From contig NZ_BATI01000032.1 of NCBI RefSeq assembly GCF_000467105.1, positions 1 through 64,000 of the forward strand: a stretch of 64,000 nt of DNA. The letters run 5' to 3'. The DNA comes from Aquipseudomonas alcaligenes NBRC 14159 (GTDB lineage: Bacteria > Pseudomonadota > Gammaproteobacteria > Pseudomonadales > Pseudomonadaceae). Below are positions 34,792 through 44,699 of this stretch, piece by piece; position 1 is the stretch's first letter, and each line of letters begins with the position of its first letter. The position numbers were made by a program, and so were the translations under genes. The notes under the pieces are model-generated. The model did not search any database and was not told where the DNA came from. It saw only the letters and a list, made by a program, of their open reading frames with translations.

Positions 34792-35715
34792 ATGCAGGCG
34801 CTGTTGAACGAGATTCTGGATCAGGTACGCCCGCTGCTGGGCCAGGGCAAGGTGGCCGACTACATCCCGGCGCTGGCCGAGGTGCCGGCCGCGCGCCTGG
34901 GCATCGCCGTGGTGGGCGTGGACGGCAGTCTGTACACCGCCGGCGATGCCGCCGAGCTGTTCTCGATCCAGAGCATTTCCAAGGTGTTCAGCCTGGTGCA
35001 GGCGATCCAGCATTCCGGCGAGGAGATCTGGCAGCGCCTCGGCCACGAGCCGTCCGGGCAGCCGTTCAATTCGCTGGTGCAGCTGGAGTTCGAGCGCGGC
35101 CGGCCGCGCAATCCCTTCATCAACGCCGGTGCCCTGGTGATCTGCGACATCAACGAGTCGCGCTTCGCCGCCCCGGCGCTGTCCATGCGCGACCTGGTCC
35201 GGCGCCTGTCCGGCAACGCGCTGCTGGTGTCGGACGCCAAGGTCGCCGAGTCGGAATACCAGCACCGCGCGCGCAACGCCGCCGCGGCTTACCTGATGCA
35301 GGCCTTCGGCAACTTCCATAACGAGGTGGAGAGGGTGCTGCGCAGCTATTTCCACCACTGCGCGTTGGCCATGAGCTGCGTCGACCTGGCGCGCGCTTGC
35401 GGCTTCCTGGCCAACCAGGGTGTCTGTCCGCGCAGTGGCGAGCAGATCCTCACGCCACGGCAGACCCAGCAGGTCAACGCGATCATGGCCACCAGCGGCC
35501 TGTACGACGAGGCCGGCAACTTCGCCTACCGCGTCGGCCTGCCGGGCAAGAGTGGTGTCGGCGGCGGCATCGTCGCCGTGGTGCCGGGGCGTTTCAGCGT
35601 CTGCGTGTGGTCGCCGGAGCTGAACGCCGCCGGCAACTCACTGGCCGGCATGGCGGCGCTGGAGCTGCTCAGCGAGCGGATCGGCTGGTCGGTGTTTTCA
35701 CCGCTGCATCGCTAG
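34792..35715 (+). CDS. glutaminase (beta-lactamase-like serine glutaminase)
   Basis: 307 residues, the usual length of glutaminase A family enzymes that hydrolyse L-glutamine to glutamate and ammonia. The catalytic Ser-x-x-Lys is in SIQSISKVFSLVQA (about residues 63-70). NPFINAGALVICD and SAxN-type SRFAAPALSMRDL follow, with GLPGKSGVGGGIVAVVPG near the C-terminus. It is cytosolic (no signal peptide). Its neighbours asparaginase, aspartase and acidic amino-acid uptake share the same metabolic theme. Confidence 0.93.
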   Translation: MQALLNEILDQVRPLLGQGKVADYIPALAEVPAARLGIAVVGVDGSLYTAGDAAELFSIQSISKVFSLVQAIQHSGEEIWQRLGHEPSGQPFNSLVQLEFERGRPRNPFINAGALVICDINESRFAAPALSMRDLVRRLSGNALLVSDAKVAESEYQHRARNAAAAYLMQAFGNFHNEVERVLRSYFHHCALAMSCVDLARACGFLANQGVCPRSGEQILTPRQTQQVNAIMATSGLYDEAGNFAYRVGLPGKSGVGGGIVAVVPGRFSVCVWSPELNAAGNSLAGMAALELLSERIGWSVFSPLHR

Positions 35716-35716
35716 A

Positions 35717-35746
35717 GCTTCCCCTCTCCCGTAAACGGCAGAGGGG
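35717..35746. repeat. CCCTCTCCC-type palindromic repeat
   Basis: CCCCTCTCCCGTAAACGG then CAGAGGGG, between the convergent glutaminase and asparaginase genes. Confidence 0.55.
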
Positions 35747-35776
35747 ACTGCCCGTGGTGGCTTTGATGTCTTGTGC

Positions 35777-36769
35777 TTACTCGGCCAGCTCGCCGCACAG
35801 GTCGAGGGCGAACAGGCGCTCGACCTCGGCGGCCGGCAGGCCGGCACCGAGCAGACCGAACAGCTTGCCCAGCGCCGCCTCGCGGGTCATGCCGCCGCCG
35901 CTGACCAGGCCGGCCTCGGCCAGCGCGCTGCCGGCGGCGTACACCGCGAAGTCGACATGCCCCAGCGGGCACTGGCTGATGGCGCCCAGCACCACGCCGC
36001 GCTGGCGCGCCTCGCGCAGAGCTGCGAGGAACTCGGCGTCATCCGCCGGGCCGGTGCCGCTGCCATAGCACTCCAGCAACACGCCCTGCACACCGCTCGC
36101 CAGCACGGCGCGCAGCTGCGCGGCGCCCAGGCCGGGAAACAGCGGCATTATGGCCAGCGCCACTGCGCGGCGCGGGCGGCGATAGTGCAGGGCCTCGGGC
36201 AGCTGTTCCAGACACTGGCCGTGACGCGGCCTGGCCATGTTGACGAAGGCATCGAAGGCCTCGCTCTTCAGCTTGCTGGCGCGGGCGCCGTGCAGCAGCT
36301 GGCCATCGAAGTACAGGTGCACGCCGGGCCGGCAGCCCTCGGCGAGCGCCGCCAGGGCGCCGAACAGATTGGGCCAGGCGTCGCTGCCCGGGCTGCCGGC
36401 CGGCAGCATCGAGCCGGTCAGCAGCACCGGCACCGGGATGCCCAGCAGCAGGAAGCTCAGCGCGGCGGCGCTGTAGGCCAGGGTGTCGGTGCCGTGCAGC
36501 AGCAGCACGGCATCGAAGCCGTCGTGATCCACGGCCTGGACGATGGCGTCGCGCATGGCCAGCCAGTTGGCCTGGCGCATGTTGGCGCTGTCGATCGGCG
36601 GGCTCAGCTCGCGGAACTGCCAGGCCGGGGCCGGGCGTTCCGGGTGCAGGGCCTGCTCGGCACGCAGGCGCGCCTCGAAGCCGGAGGCGGGCGCCAGGCC
36701 GGCCTCGCTCATCTGCATGCCGATGGTGCCGCCGGTGTAGAGCACCAGCAGTTTCTGCGGAGAATTCAT
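35777..36769 (-). CDS. type I L-asparaginase
   Basis: 330 residues from the ATG at 36769; a start 15 nt further out has no ribosome site. The two catalytic-Thr motifs are VLYTGGTIGMQMSE (residues ~8-21) and LLHGTDTLAYSAAAL (about 89-103), followed by LLTGSMLP. It has no signal peptide, so it is the cytoplasmic type I form, hydrolysing L-asparagine to aspartate and ammonia. The C-terminal part has GVQGVLLECYGSGTGP. It lies downstream of nothing on the same strand except, across a terminator, the alanine symporter. Confidence 0.92.
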   Translation of the reverse strand: MNSPQKLLVLYTGGTIGMQMSEAGLAPASGFEARLRAEQALHPERPAPAWQFRELSPPIDSANMRQANWLAMRDAIVQAVDHDGFDAVLLLHGTDTLAYSAAALSFLLLGIPVPVLLTGSMLPAGSPGSDAWPNLFGALAALAEGCRPGVHLYFDGQLLHGARASKLKSEAFDAFVNMARPRHGQCLEQLPEALHYRRPRRAVALAIMPLFPGLGAAQLRAVLASGVQGVLLECYGSGTGPADDAEFLAALREARQRGVVLGAISQCPLGHVDFAVYAAGSALAEAGLVSGGGMTREAALGKLFGLLGAGLPAAEVERLFALDLCGELAE

Positions 36770-36817
36770 GGGTCGTTCCACCATGGTGATCGGCCGAGTG
36801 TAGCGGCAGCGGGCAAG

Positions 36818-36838
36818 AAAAAGGGGGCCTTGGCCCCC
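36818..36838 (-). terminator. rho-independent terminator after the alanine/glycine symporter
   Basis: GGGGGCC/GGCCCCC stem with a 2-nt loop. On the minus strand it is followed by five T. It separates the symporter from the asparaginase gene. Confidence 0.85.
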
Positions 36839-36859
36839 TCCTTCTCGCGTCGCTGGTGG

Positions 36860-38305
36860 TCAGCGCTGATGGACGGCGTGGCCGATCTCGGCGCGTTCGT
36901 CGCTCGCGTTGGCGGCGGCGATGGCACTCCAGACGCTCGGGTCGAGGTCCAGGTCGGCGAACTTCTTGGCGTCCAGTACCGGGCTCTCGACACCGGCGCT
37001 GATCTGCTCGTCGTAGTCGCGCATCAGGCGCAGGCCGATCTTGAACAGCATGAACACGGCGAACAGGTTGACCAGTGCCAGCAGGCCCATGGTCACGTCG
37101 GCGAAGCCGAACACGGTGGACAGGTCCTGCATCGAACCCCACAGCACCAGGGCGATGACCAGTACGCGGTAGACCTGCACCATCCAGCGCTTGCTGGTGA
37201 AGAAGCCCAGGGCGTTCTCACCCAGGTAGTAGTTGTACACCAGGGTGGTGAAGACGAAGAGCAGCAGGGCCATGCTGACGAACACCCGGCCCCACTCGCC
37301 GACTTCGGCGGCCAGGGCAGTCTGGGTCAGGACCACACCGGCCTGTTCCATGCCCGGCTGGTACACGCCGGAGAGCAGGATGATCAGCGCGGTGCTGGTG
37401 CACACCAGCAGGGTGTCGATGAACACGCTCAGCGACTGCACGATGCCCTGGGCAGCCGGGTGCTTGACCTCGGCCACGGCGGCCACGTTCGGCGCGCTGC
37501 CGAGGCCCGCTTCGTTGGAGAACAGGCCGCGCTTCACGCCCATCAGGATGGCCGCGCCGATGCCGCCAGCGAAGGCCGGTTCCAGGCCGAAGGCGCTCTT
37601 GACGATCAGCGCCAGGGTCGCCGGCACTTCGGAAACGTTCATGCCGATCACCACCAGCGCCATGCCGATGTAGGAGAAGGCCATGATCGGTACCAGCACG
37701 TCGGCCATGCTGGCGATGCGCTTGATGCCGCCGAAGATGATCAGGCCGATCACCGCCACCAGGGCGAGGCCGCTGAAGTGGGTGGGCAGGCCGAAGGTGT
37801 CGTGCAGCGAGGTGGCCACGGTGTAGGACTGCACGGCGTTGAAGCCGAAGCCGAAGGTCACCAGCAGCAGGATCGAGAAGACGATGGCCAGCCAGCGCAG
37901 GCCCAGGCCGTGCTGGATGTAGAAGGCCGGACCGCCACGGTAGCCGCCATCCGGCTCACGGCGCTTGAACAGCTGCGCCAGCGAGCACTCGAAGTAGCTG
38001 GTGGCCATGCCCAGCAGGGCGACCAGCCACATCCAGAACACCGCGCCTGGGCCGCCGAGCATGATGGCCACGGCCACGCCGGCGATGTTGCCGGCACCCA
38101 CGCGGCCGGCCACCGACAGCATCAGGGCCTGGAACGAGCTGAGTTGACCGGGTTTGCGCTGGAAGGCTTCGGCGAAGATGCTGAACATGTTGCCGAAGTA
38201 GCGGAATTGCACGAAGCGGGAGCGAATCGAGAAGTACAGGCCGAGACCGACCAGGGCGACAATGAGGACCTTGCTCCAGAGCAGGTCGTTCAGGAGATCG
38301 AGCAT
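36860..38305 (-). CDS. alanine/glycine:cation symporter (AGCS family)
   Basis: 481 residues with about eleven hydrophobic membrane segments. AGCS signatures are SVAGRVGAGNIAGVAVAI (residues ~64-81; most members have SLATRVGTGNI), FGFNAVQSYTVA, and MGVKRGLFSNEAGLGSAPN (about 255-273). Imports alanine or glycine with sodium ions. The C-terminal ~60 residues are cytoplasmic and acidic. Monocistronic, with a terminator 22 nt past the stop. It is divergent from the XRE regulator, which may control it. Confidence 0.92.
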   Translation of the reverse strand: MLDLLNDLLWSKVLIVALVGLGLYFSIRSRFVQFRYFGNMFSIFAEAFQRKPGQLSSFQALMLSVAGRVGAGNIAGVAVAIMLGGPGAVFWMWLVALLGMATSYFECSLAQLFKRREPDGGYRGGPAFYIQHGLGLRWLAIVFSILLLVTFGFGFNAVQSYTVATSLHDTFGLPTHFSGLALVAVIGLIIFGGIKRIASMADVLVPIMAFSYIGMALVVIGMNVSEVPATLALIVKSAFGLEPAFAGGIGAAILMGVKRGLFSNEAGLGSAPNVAAVAEVKHPAAQGIVQSLSVFIDTLLVCTSTALIILLSGVYQPGMEQAGVVLTQTALAAEVGEWGRVFVSMALLLFVFTTLVYNYYLGENALGFFTSKRWMVQVYRVLVIALVLWGSMQDLSTVFGFADVTMGLLALVNLFAVFMLFKIGLRLMRDYDEQISAGVESPVLDAKKFADLDLDPSVWSAIAAANASDERAEIGHAVHQR

Positions 38306-38417
38306 GATGGGTTGTCTCTCTTGTAGTTATGCGTGATGAGCGCCGGGACAGCACACGCGGCTGGCGCATGGTCTGCCCGTCGATGGCTCCGGGCAATTTC
38401 GCGGGTTGCGGCGATAT

Positions 38418-38444
38418 GACGCGAGTTGATGCTAGAATCGCGTC
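38418..38444. promoter_or_regulatory. long dyad upstream of the XRE regulator
   Basis: GACGCGA-N13-TCGCGTC, two perfect 7-bp arms. A -10-like TAGAAT lies between and over the right arm. It sits in the 163-nt gap between the symporter and the regulator gene, so it could control either or both. Confidence 0.55.
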
Positions 38445-38468
38445 GCTCGCATCACCAGGACCGCTGTC

Positions 38469-39287
38469 ATGTCGGATACCCTCGGCGCCAACCTCAGGCT
38501 GCTCTGCAGCCACTACCGCTCGATCGCCGAGGTTTGCCGCAAGCTCGCCATCAATCGCGCCCAGTTCAACAAGTACCTGGCCGGGCAGAGCCGTCCCACG
38601 CCCTACAACCTCAAGCGTATCTGCGACTTCTTCGGCGTCGAGGACTACGAGCTGCTGCTGCCGCCCGAGCAGTTCGTGCGCCTGCTCGGTGCGCGCGGGC
38701 CGGACCAGATCAGCGGCAAGCGCAGCGATACCCTGCTGGAGCTGCTCAAGCCGCTGCGCGAGCAGACCGGCGACCTGCGCCGTTACTGCGGCTACTACTT
38801 CGAGTACTCCAACTGCATGTCCGTTCCCGGCTATGTGCTGCTGTCGCTGGTGTACCTGTGGGAGGAGGATGGCGACTTCCTGTTCGAGCGCCAGGAGCGC
38901 CAGGAGCGCTCGGCTAGTACCGACGTGCAGGCCGAGGACTGGGTGCGCTGCCGCTACCTGGGCGCCGCCTTCCAGCTGCAGGACCGGCTGTTCCTGATGG
39001 ACTACGAGTCGCTCACCCTCAACGAGATGAGTCAGACCATCCTCATCCCCAGCTACAAGAGCCGCATCACCCGCCTCAACGGCCTGAAGACCGGCGTCTC
39101 CAGCGGCGACCGGCGCAACCCGGCCTGCACCCGCGTGGTGTGGGAATACCTGGGCCCGGAGATCAACCGCATCAGCGCCTACCGCCAGGTGCGCCTGTAC
39201 CGCCCGGACGACCCGCGCATCGACGCCGACGTGCGCCAGCGCCTGGATGTGGCGCCGCTGAAGAACGGGTTGTTCGAGATCGAGTGA
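38469..39287 (+). CDS. XRE-like transcriptional regulator with an unknown C-terminal domain
   Basis: 272 residues. Residues ~5-62 are a Cro/C1-type helix-turn-helix (IAEVCRKLAINRAQFNKYLA; PTPYNLKRICDFFGV). Residues ~95-270 form a separate domain with YCGYYFEYSNCM, LFLMDYESLTLNEMSQTILI and RQVRLYRP, which I do not recognise and which may bind a ligand. It is divergent from the alanine/glycine symporter with a conspicuous dyad in the gap, which suggests autoregulation and possible symporter control. Confidence 0.8.
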   Translation: MSDTLGANLRLLCSHYRSIAEVCRKLAINRAQFNKYLAGQSRPTPYNLKRICDFFGVEDYELLLPPEQFVRLLGARGPDQISGKRSDTLLELLKPLREQTGDLRRYCGYYFEYSNCMSVPGYVLLSLVYLWEEDGDFLFERQERQERSASTDVQAEDWVRCRYLGAAFQLQDRLFLMDYESLTLNEMSQTILIPSYKSRITRLNGLKTGVSSGDRRNPACTRVVWEYLGPEINRISAYRQVRLYRPDDPRIDADVRQRLDVAPLKNGLFEIE

Positions 39288-39290
39288 GCC

Positions 39291-39962
39291 TTAGTCGCGC
39301 AGCTCCTCCAGCCGGCGTTTCTGCCGCCCCTCGGCGTCGAAGTTGTCCGCCGCCAGCCAGCGTTGGAAGGCCGTACGACACTGCGGCCACTCCCCATCGA
39401 GCAGTGCATACCAGGCAGTGTCGCGGTTCTCGCCCTTGACGATCATGTGCTGGCGGAACAGCCCTTCATAGCTGAAGCCGAAACGCTCGGCGGCGCGCCG
39501 CGAGCGGGCGTTGCGCGCGTTGCACTTCCATTCGAGGCGGCGGTAGCCCAGCTCGTCGAAGGCATTCCGCGCCAGCAGGAACACCGCCTCGCTGGCGCCC
39601 GGCGTGCGCTGCAGGGCGGCGCCGAAGGCGATATGGCCGAGCTCGATGCAGCCGTCCTTGGGCGTGATGCGCAGGTAGGCCAGCAGGCCCAGGGCGCGGC
39701 CGTCGGTCTGCTCGACCACGGAGTAGCACTGCGGATCGCGGCTGTCGGCATGGCCGGCCAGCCAGGCATCGAAGGCCGTGCGTTCGGCGAAGGGGCCATA
39801 GGGCAGGTAGTCCCACAGCGCCGGGTCGGGCCCCTGCAGCTCCTGCCACAGATCGTCGCCGTGGTGTGCGGCCTCCAGTGGCTCCAGGCGGATAAAGCGG
39901 CCCTGCAAGGGTTCATGGGGCGGGAAGGGGCGTGGCTGCCAGTGGCTCAGGTCGGTGCTCAT
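39291..39962 (-). CDS. GNAT acetyltransferase, RimJ/RimL type
   Basis: 223 residues. RimJ-like layout: the N-terminal GRFIRLEPLEAAHH block, LGHIAFGAALQRTPGASEAV (acetyl-CoA strand/loop, residues ~117-136), and YRRLEWKCNARNARSRRAAERFG further on. These proteins transfer acetyl groups to N-termini or small amines; the substrate is unknown. Its ATG overlaps the stop of the second acetyltransferase by 4 nt (ATGA), so the two are translated together. Confidence 0.88.
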   Translation of the reverse strand: MSTDLSHWQPRPFPPHEPLQGRFIRLEPLEAAHHGDDLWQELQGPDPALWDYLPYGPFAERTAFDAWLAGHADSRDPQCYSVVEQTDGRALGLLAYLRITPKDGCIELGHIAFGAALQRTPGASEAVFLLARNAFDELGYRRLEWKCNARNARSRRAAERFGFSYEGLFRQHMIVKGENRDTAWYALLDGEWPQCRTAFQRWLAADNFDAEGRQKRRLEELRD

Positions 39963-40402
39963 GCCAGCAGTTTCCGGTACTGGATAAAGCCGGAGCGGTC
40001 GGCGATGCGGTCGTAGAGCATGCGCCCCTGGTAGTTGGTTTCCTGGGTCAGCCAGTGCACGCGACTGGCGCCGGCGGCGGCTGCCTGGGCGTAGACGTGC
40101 TCGATCAGCGCGCGGCCGATGCCGCCGCCGCGAATGTTTTCTGCCACGTAGAGGTCCTGCAGGTAGCAGTAGTCGCCCGTGGTCCAGCAGCTGCGGTGAT
40201 AGATGAAGTGCACCAGGCCGACGGCCGCGCCATCGCGCCAGGCCAGGGCGGCGTGCATCGGCTCGGCCGGGTCGAGGAAGCGCTGCCAGGTGAGGGCGCT
40301 GGTCTCTTCGGCAATGGTGGCGTTGTAGAAACGCTGGTAGCCCTGCCAGAGCGGCAGCCAGGCGGCGCGGTCGGCGGCGGTGATGGGGCGGATGTCGAGC
40401 AT
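39959..40402 (-). CDS. GNAT acetyltransferase
   Basis: 147 residues, single GNAT domain. The acetyl-CoA-binding motif A is DLYVAENIRGGGIGRALIEH (about residues 86-105). The substrate side includes WLPLWQGYQRFYN and HFIYHRSCW. The pattern resembles small diamine/aminoacyl acetyltransferases; the acceptor is not known. First gene of a two-gene operon with the RimJ-like protein, with GGAGGAACC before the ATG. Confidence 0.88.
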   Translation of the reverse strand: MLDIRPITAADRAAWLPLWQGYQRFYNATIAEETSALTWQRFLDPAEPMHAALAWRDGAAVGLVHFIYHRSCWTTGDYCYLQDLYVAENIRGGGIGRALIEHVYAQAAAAGASRVHWLTQETNYQGRMLYDRIADRSGFIQYRKLLA

Positions 40403-40433
40403 GGTTCCTCCTTGTATGTGAATGCGGGTGGGG

Positions 40434-40474
40434 CCTTCCCCTCTCCCTAACCCTCTCCCCTGGGGGGAGAGGGG
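40434..40474. repeat. CCCTCTCCC-type palindromic repeat
   Basis: CCCTCTCCCCTGGGGGGAGAGGGG-like palindrome preceded by a half copy. It lies between the GNAT gene and the PaiB-like gene. Confidence 0.65.
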
Positions 40475-40486
40475 ACTGGGTGCGGC

Positions 40487-41110
40487 TCAGCTCATGCGTG
40501 CCGCCAGTTCGCGGTCGCGTGGGCTGGGTGAGCTGGCAAGGCCGTCGCGCACGCCGGCCTGGTCGGCGGCCGAGCGGTTCTGCCCGAGCTTCCACTTGCC
40601 TTCCAGGCGGCGGATCGGCAGGGCGAAGCCGACGATGGCGCGCAGCATGCTGTCGATGTACTCGCGCGGCGCATCGCTGACCGCCCAGGGCCGCTCGCGG
40701 CCGCTTTCATGCTGGTCGCTGAGGCGGCTGACGATCTGCAGCAGGCGCTCGGGCTCCTCGATCAGTTCGACCGGGCCGCGGGCGTGCACGGCGATGTAGT
40801 TCCAGGTCGGTACCACCTTGCCGTGCTCGGCCTTGGCCGGGTACCAGCCGGGGCTGATGTAGGCGTCCGGGCCGCTGAACACGGCGAGCGCCTCGGCGCC
40901 GCCCTGCAAGTCGCGCCAGTGCGGGTTGGCCCGGGCGAAGTGGCCGTAGAGGGTGCCGAACTCGCCCTCGTCGGGTTCCAGCAGCAGCGGCAGATGGCTG
41001 GCCTGCACGCCTGCGGCGCCGGCACTGGTGAGCAGGGCGAAGGGGTTGGCCTGCAGCTGCGCGTGCAGCTCGGCGAGATCGTCCTGGCGGAAAGCGGAGG
41101 GCAGGTACAT
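40487..41110 (-). CDS. PaiB-like FMN-binding protein
   Basis: 207 residues of the FMN-binding negative transcriptional regulator (PaiB) family, a split-barrel flavin fold. Recognisable blocks are MYLPSAFRQDD at the N-terminus, LYGHFARANPHWRD, YISPGWYP and VPTWNYIAVHARG. The name comes from Bacillus PaiB; most members are probably flavin- or heme-binding proteins rather than DNA binders. It is divergent from the MocR gene, an arrangement often seen, and MocR proteins commonly control the gene opposite them. Confidence 0.88.
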   Translation of the reverse strand: MYLPSAFRQDDLAELHAQLQANPFALLTSAGAAGVQASHLPLLLEPDEGEFGTLYGHFARANPHWRDLQGGAEALAVFSGPDAYISPGWYPAKAEHGKVVPTWNYIAVHARGPVELIEEPERLLQIVSRLSDQHESGRERPWAVSDAPREYIDSMLRAIVGFALPIRRLEGKWKLGQNRSAADQAGVRDGLASSPSPRDRELAARMS

Positions 41111-41198
41111 GGCGGTTCTCCTGGCGCAATGAGGTCATGCTAGGCAGGATATTGGCCTGTTGTAAGAGCCATTAAGTGCGACTTCGATGGAGCCAATC

Positions 41199-42662
41199 AT
41201 GTCCGCCACACCGCTGTTGCCCGTCGACCTTTCCGGCATCCGCCTCAGCGGCGCGGGGCTGGCGCGCCAGCTCTACCAGGGCCTGCGCGAACGCATCCTG
41301 GACGGACGACTGGCCGGCCGCAGCCGCTTGCCGGCCAGCCGCGACCTGGCCCGCGTGCTCGGGGTGTCGCGCAACACCGTCACCCGCGCGCTGGACCAGC
41401 TGTACGCCGAGGGTTACATCGAAGGCCGGGTCGGCGACGGCACCTACGTGGCCGATGTCGCCGGCCTGCGCGCCACGCCCGCGCTGCCCGTGCAGGCCAG
41501 CCCCGCCAGCGCGGCGCTGGCCGTGTTGCACGAGCACCACCTGCCGCTGCCGCCCACCGGCGCGCCGCGGGCCTTTCGCATCGGCGTGCCGGCCTATGAC
41601 CTGTTCCCCTTTGAGACCTGGGCGCGGCTGCAGGCGCGCTTCTGGCGCAAGCCCTCGGCCGCGCGCCTGGGCTACGGCGACCCGGCCGGCGATGCCACCC
41701 TGCGCGAGCTGGTGGCGGCCTACCTGCGCAGCAGTCGCGGGCTCAACTGCGACCCGGCGCAGATCGTCATCACCTGCGGCGCGCAGCAGGCCATCAGCCT
41801 GTGCGCCCAGCTGCTGGTGCAGCCCGGCGACCGGGTGGCCGTCGAGAACCCCGGCTACCGCGCCGCCGGCCATGCCTTCGCCGTGGCTGGTGCTGAATTG
41901 TGCGGCGTGGCGGTGGATGGCGACGGCCTCGACACCGCCGCGCTGCAGGCGCTCGGGGACTGCCGGCTGGCCTATGTCACGCCCTCGCACCAGTATCCGA
42001 CGGGCGTGACCCTGTCGCTGGCGCGGCGCCTGGAACTGCTGGAATGGGCGCAGCGCCGGGACGGCTGGATCATCGAGGACGACTACGACGGCGAGTACCG
42101 CTACAGCGGTACGCCGCTGGCGCCCCTGGCGGCGCTGGACCGGCAGGGGCGGGTGCTGTACGTCGGCACCTTCTGCAAGATCGCCTTTCCCGCCCTGCGT
42201 CTCGGCTACCTGGTGCTGCCGCCCGCGCTGGCCGAGGCCTTTGCCCGGCGCCGGGCCATCGACATGCGCCATTCGGAGGTCGGTACCCAGGCGGTGATGG
42301 CCGAGTTCATCGCCGCCGGCCATTTCCAGCGCCATGTGCGGCGCATGCGCGCGGCGGCGCGGGCGCGCCGCGATGCCCTGCTGGCGCACTGGCCGCAGGC
42401 GATTCCCGGTTGCGCGCCTTTGCCCTCGGTGGAGGCTGGCCTGCACCTGTGCGTACGGGTGGCGAGCATCGCTCGCGAGCGCGAGCTGGTCGCCGCCGCG
42501 CGGGCCGCCGGGGTGGAGATGAACCCTCTCAGCAGCTACTGGCTGGATGACGATGCGGTGCCGGTGGATGCCCGTGCCGGCCTGGTGCTGGGCTTTGCCG
42601 CCGTGCCCGAGGCGCAGATCGTCGAGGCCATCGCCACGCTGCGCCGGGCCTGGAAGTTGTAG
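41199..42662 (+). CDS. MocR/PdxR-type regulator (GntR helix-turn-helix fused to aminotransferase-like domain)
   Basis: 487 residues. The N-terminal GntR winged helix is at ~22-85 (LPASRDLARVLGVSRNTVTRAL). Residues ~115-480 are a fold-type I PLP domain with TCGAQQAISLCAQLL, the DDYDGEYRY motif, and the probable PLP lysine in YVGTFCKIAFPALRLGYL (about residue 325). The start at 41199 has GGAG 7 nt upstream; an ATG 12 nt earlier has none. Such proteins sense PLP or an amino compound. The divergent PaiB-like gene (88-nt gap) is the likely target. Confidence 0.92.
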   Translation: MSATPLLPVDLSGIRLSGAGLARQLYQGLRERILDGRLAGRSRLPASRDLARVLGVSRNTVTRALDQLYAEGYIEGRVGDGTYVADVAGLRATPALPVQASPASAALAVLHEHHLPLPPTGAPRAFRIGVPAYDLFPFETWARLQARFWRKPSAARLGYGDPAGDATLRELVAAYLRSSRGLNCDPAQIVITCGAQQAISLCAQLLVQPGDRVAVENPGYRAAGHAFAVAGAELCGVAVDGDGLDTAALQALGDCRLAYVTPSHQYPTGVTLSLARRLELLEWAQRRDGWIIEDDYDGEYRYSGTPLAPLAALDRQGRVLYVGTFCKIAFPALRLGYLVLPPALAEAFARRRAIDMRHSEVGTQAVMAEFIAAGHFQRHVRRMRAAARARRDALLAHWPQAIPGCAPLPSVEAGLHLCVRVASIARERELVAAARAAGVEMNPLSSYWLDDDAVPVDARAGLVLGFAAVPEAQIVEAIATLRRAWKL

Positions 42663-42871
42663 CCCTCTCCCCCGTTAACGGGAGAGGGGAGACCGCCGTC
42701 TGTAGCCCGGATGCAATCCGGGGATGCAGGCGACTCCGCTCCCGGATTGCAGCCGGGCTACGGCTGAACTCCGTGGTGCCGCTCAAGCTCCATGCGCCCC
42801 CTCTCACCGGCGGGGAGAGGGCTGGGGAGAGGGGGCCCGCGCCAGCTGCAGAGGGGAGAAAACAGGCGGAC
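42663..42871. repeat. cluster of three palindromic repeat units
   Basis: CTCTCCCCCGTTAACGGGAGAG (42665-42686); a GCCCGGATGCAATCCGGG unit with its inverted partner (42704-42766); and a CCCTCTCACC...GGGGAGAGGG pair (42799-42832). Both families occur side by side between two convergent transcripts. No gene seen. Confidence 0.75.
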
Positions 42872-42898
42872 AAAAAAAGGGATGGCCGAGGCCATCCC
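42872..42898 (-). terminator. rho-independent terminator of the aspA transcript
   Basis: GGGATGGCC/GGCCATCCC stem with a 2-nt loop. On the minus strand it is followed by seven T. It lies downstream of aspA and the 44-residue frame. Confidence 0.88.
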
Positions 42899-42942
42899 TG
42901 AGTGGTGAGGCTGGTGAGGGCCTCGTCTATGAAAGCTTGCGT

Positions 42943-43077
42943 TCAGCCGCGGGCGCGGCGCGGTGGGCACACCGGGCTGACGTAGAAACCGGCGTTGTCC
43001 GGCCACACCCGGCGCGGCGGGTGCAGGGCAAGGAACAGCGGTTTGATCTCGTAGCGAGCGGGCGATTTGCTGTGCAT
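42943..43077 (-). CDS. possible 44-residue peptide behind aspA
   Basis: Short frame beginning MHSKSPARYEIKPLFLALH and ending CPPRRARG. It is basic and Pro-rich, with no signal or membrane segment. A GGAGTAACGCCC ribosome-like site precedes the ATG. It starts 14 nt after the aspA stop and ends before the aspA terminator, so it is transcribed with aspA. No family recognised; it may not be a real product. Confidence 0.45.
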   Translation of the reverse strand: MHSKSPARYEIKPLFLALHPPRRVWPDNAGFYVSPVCPPRRARG

Positions 43078-43091
43078 GGGCGTTACTCCAA

Positions 43092-44516
<1,425 letters not shown>

Positions 44517-44612
44517 GATGGGTTTATTCTCGGGGTAATACGGCTTGGCGCCGCGATGCCCAATAATCTAGGCTTTGCGCCGTCCGTCGGCCAATGCTGT
44601 TAAACGCTATGC

Positions 44613-44629
44613 TATGCCGAATCGGCATA
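44613..44629. promoter_or_regulatory. 17-bp palindrome between aspA and the LysR gene
   Basis: TATGCCGA-A-TCGGCATA, with perfect 8-bp arms. It sits 97 nt before aspA and 71 nt before the LysR gene and is a good candidate for the LysR-protein recognition site. Nearly identical arms occur at 3678-3693. Confidence 0.6.
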
Positions 44630-44699
44630 ATGTCGCCGTGACTCGGGTTGAATGTCGCGCGTGCATAATTTCAAACGAAATTGAGCGAAGAACTAGGCA

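Noticed and set aside
40105..40314. Small frames within the acetyltransferase genes
   Set aside because: Shadows of the GNAT genes in other frames with no start signals.
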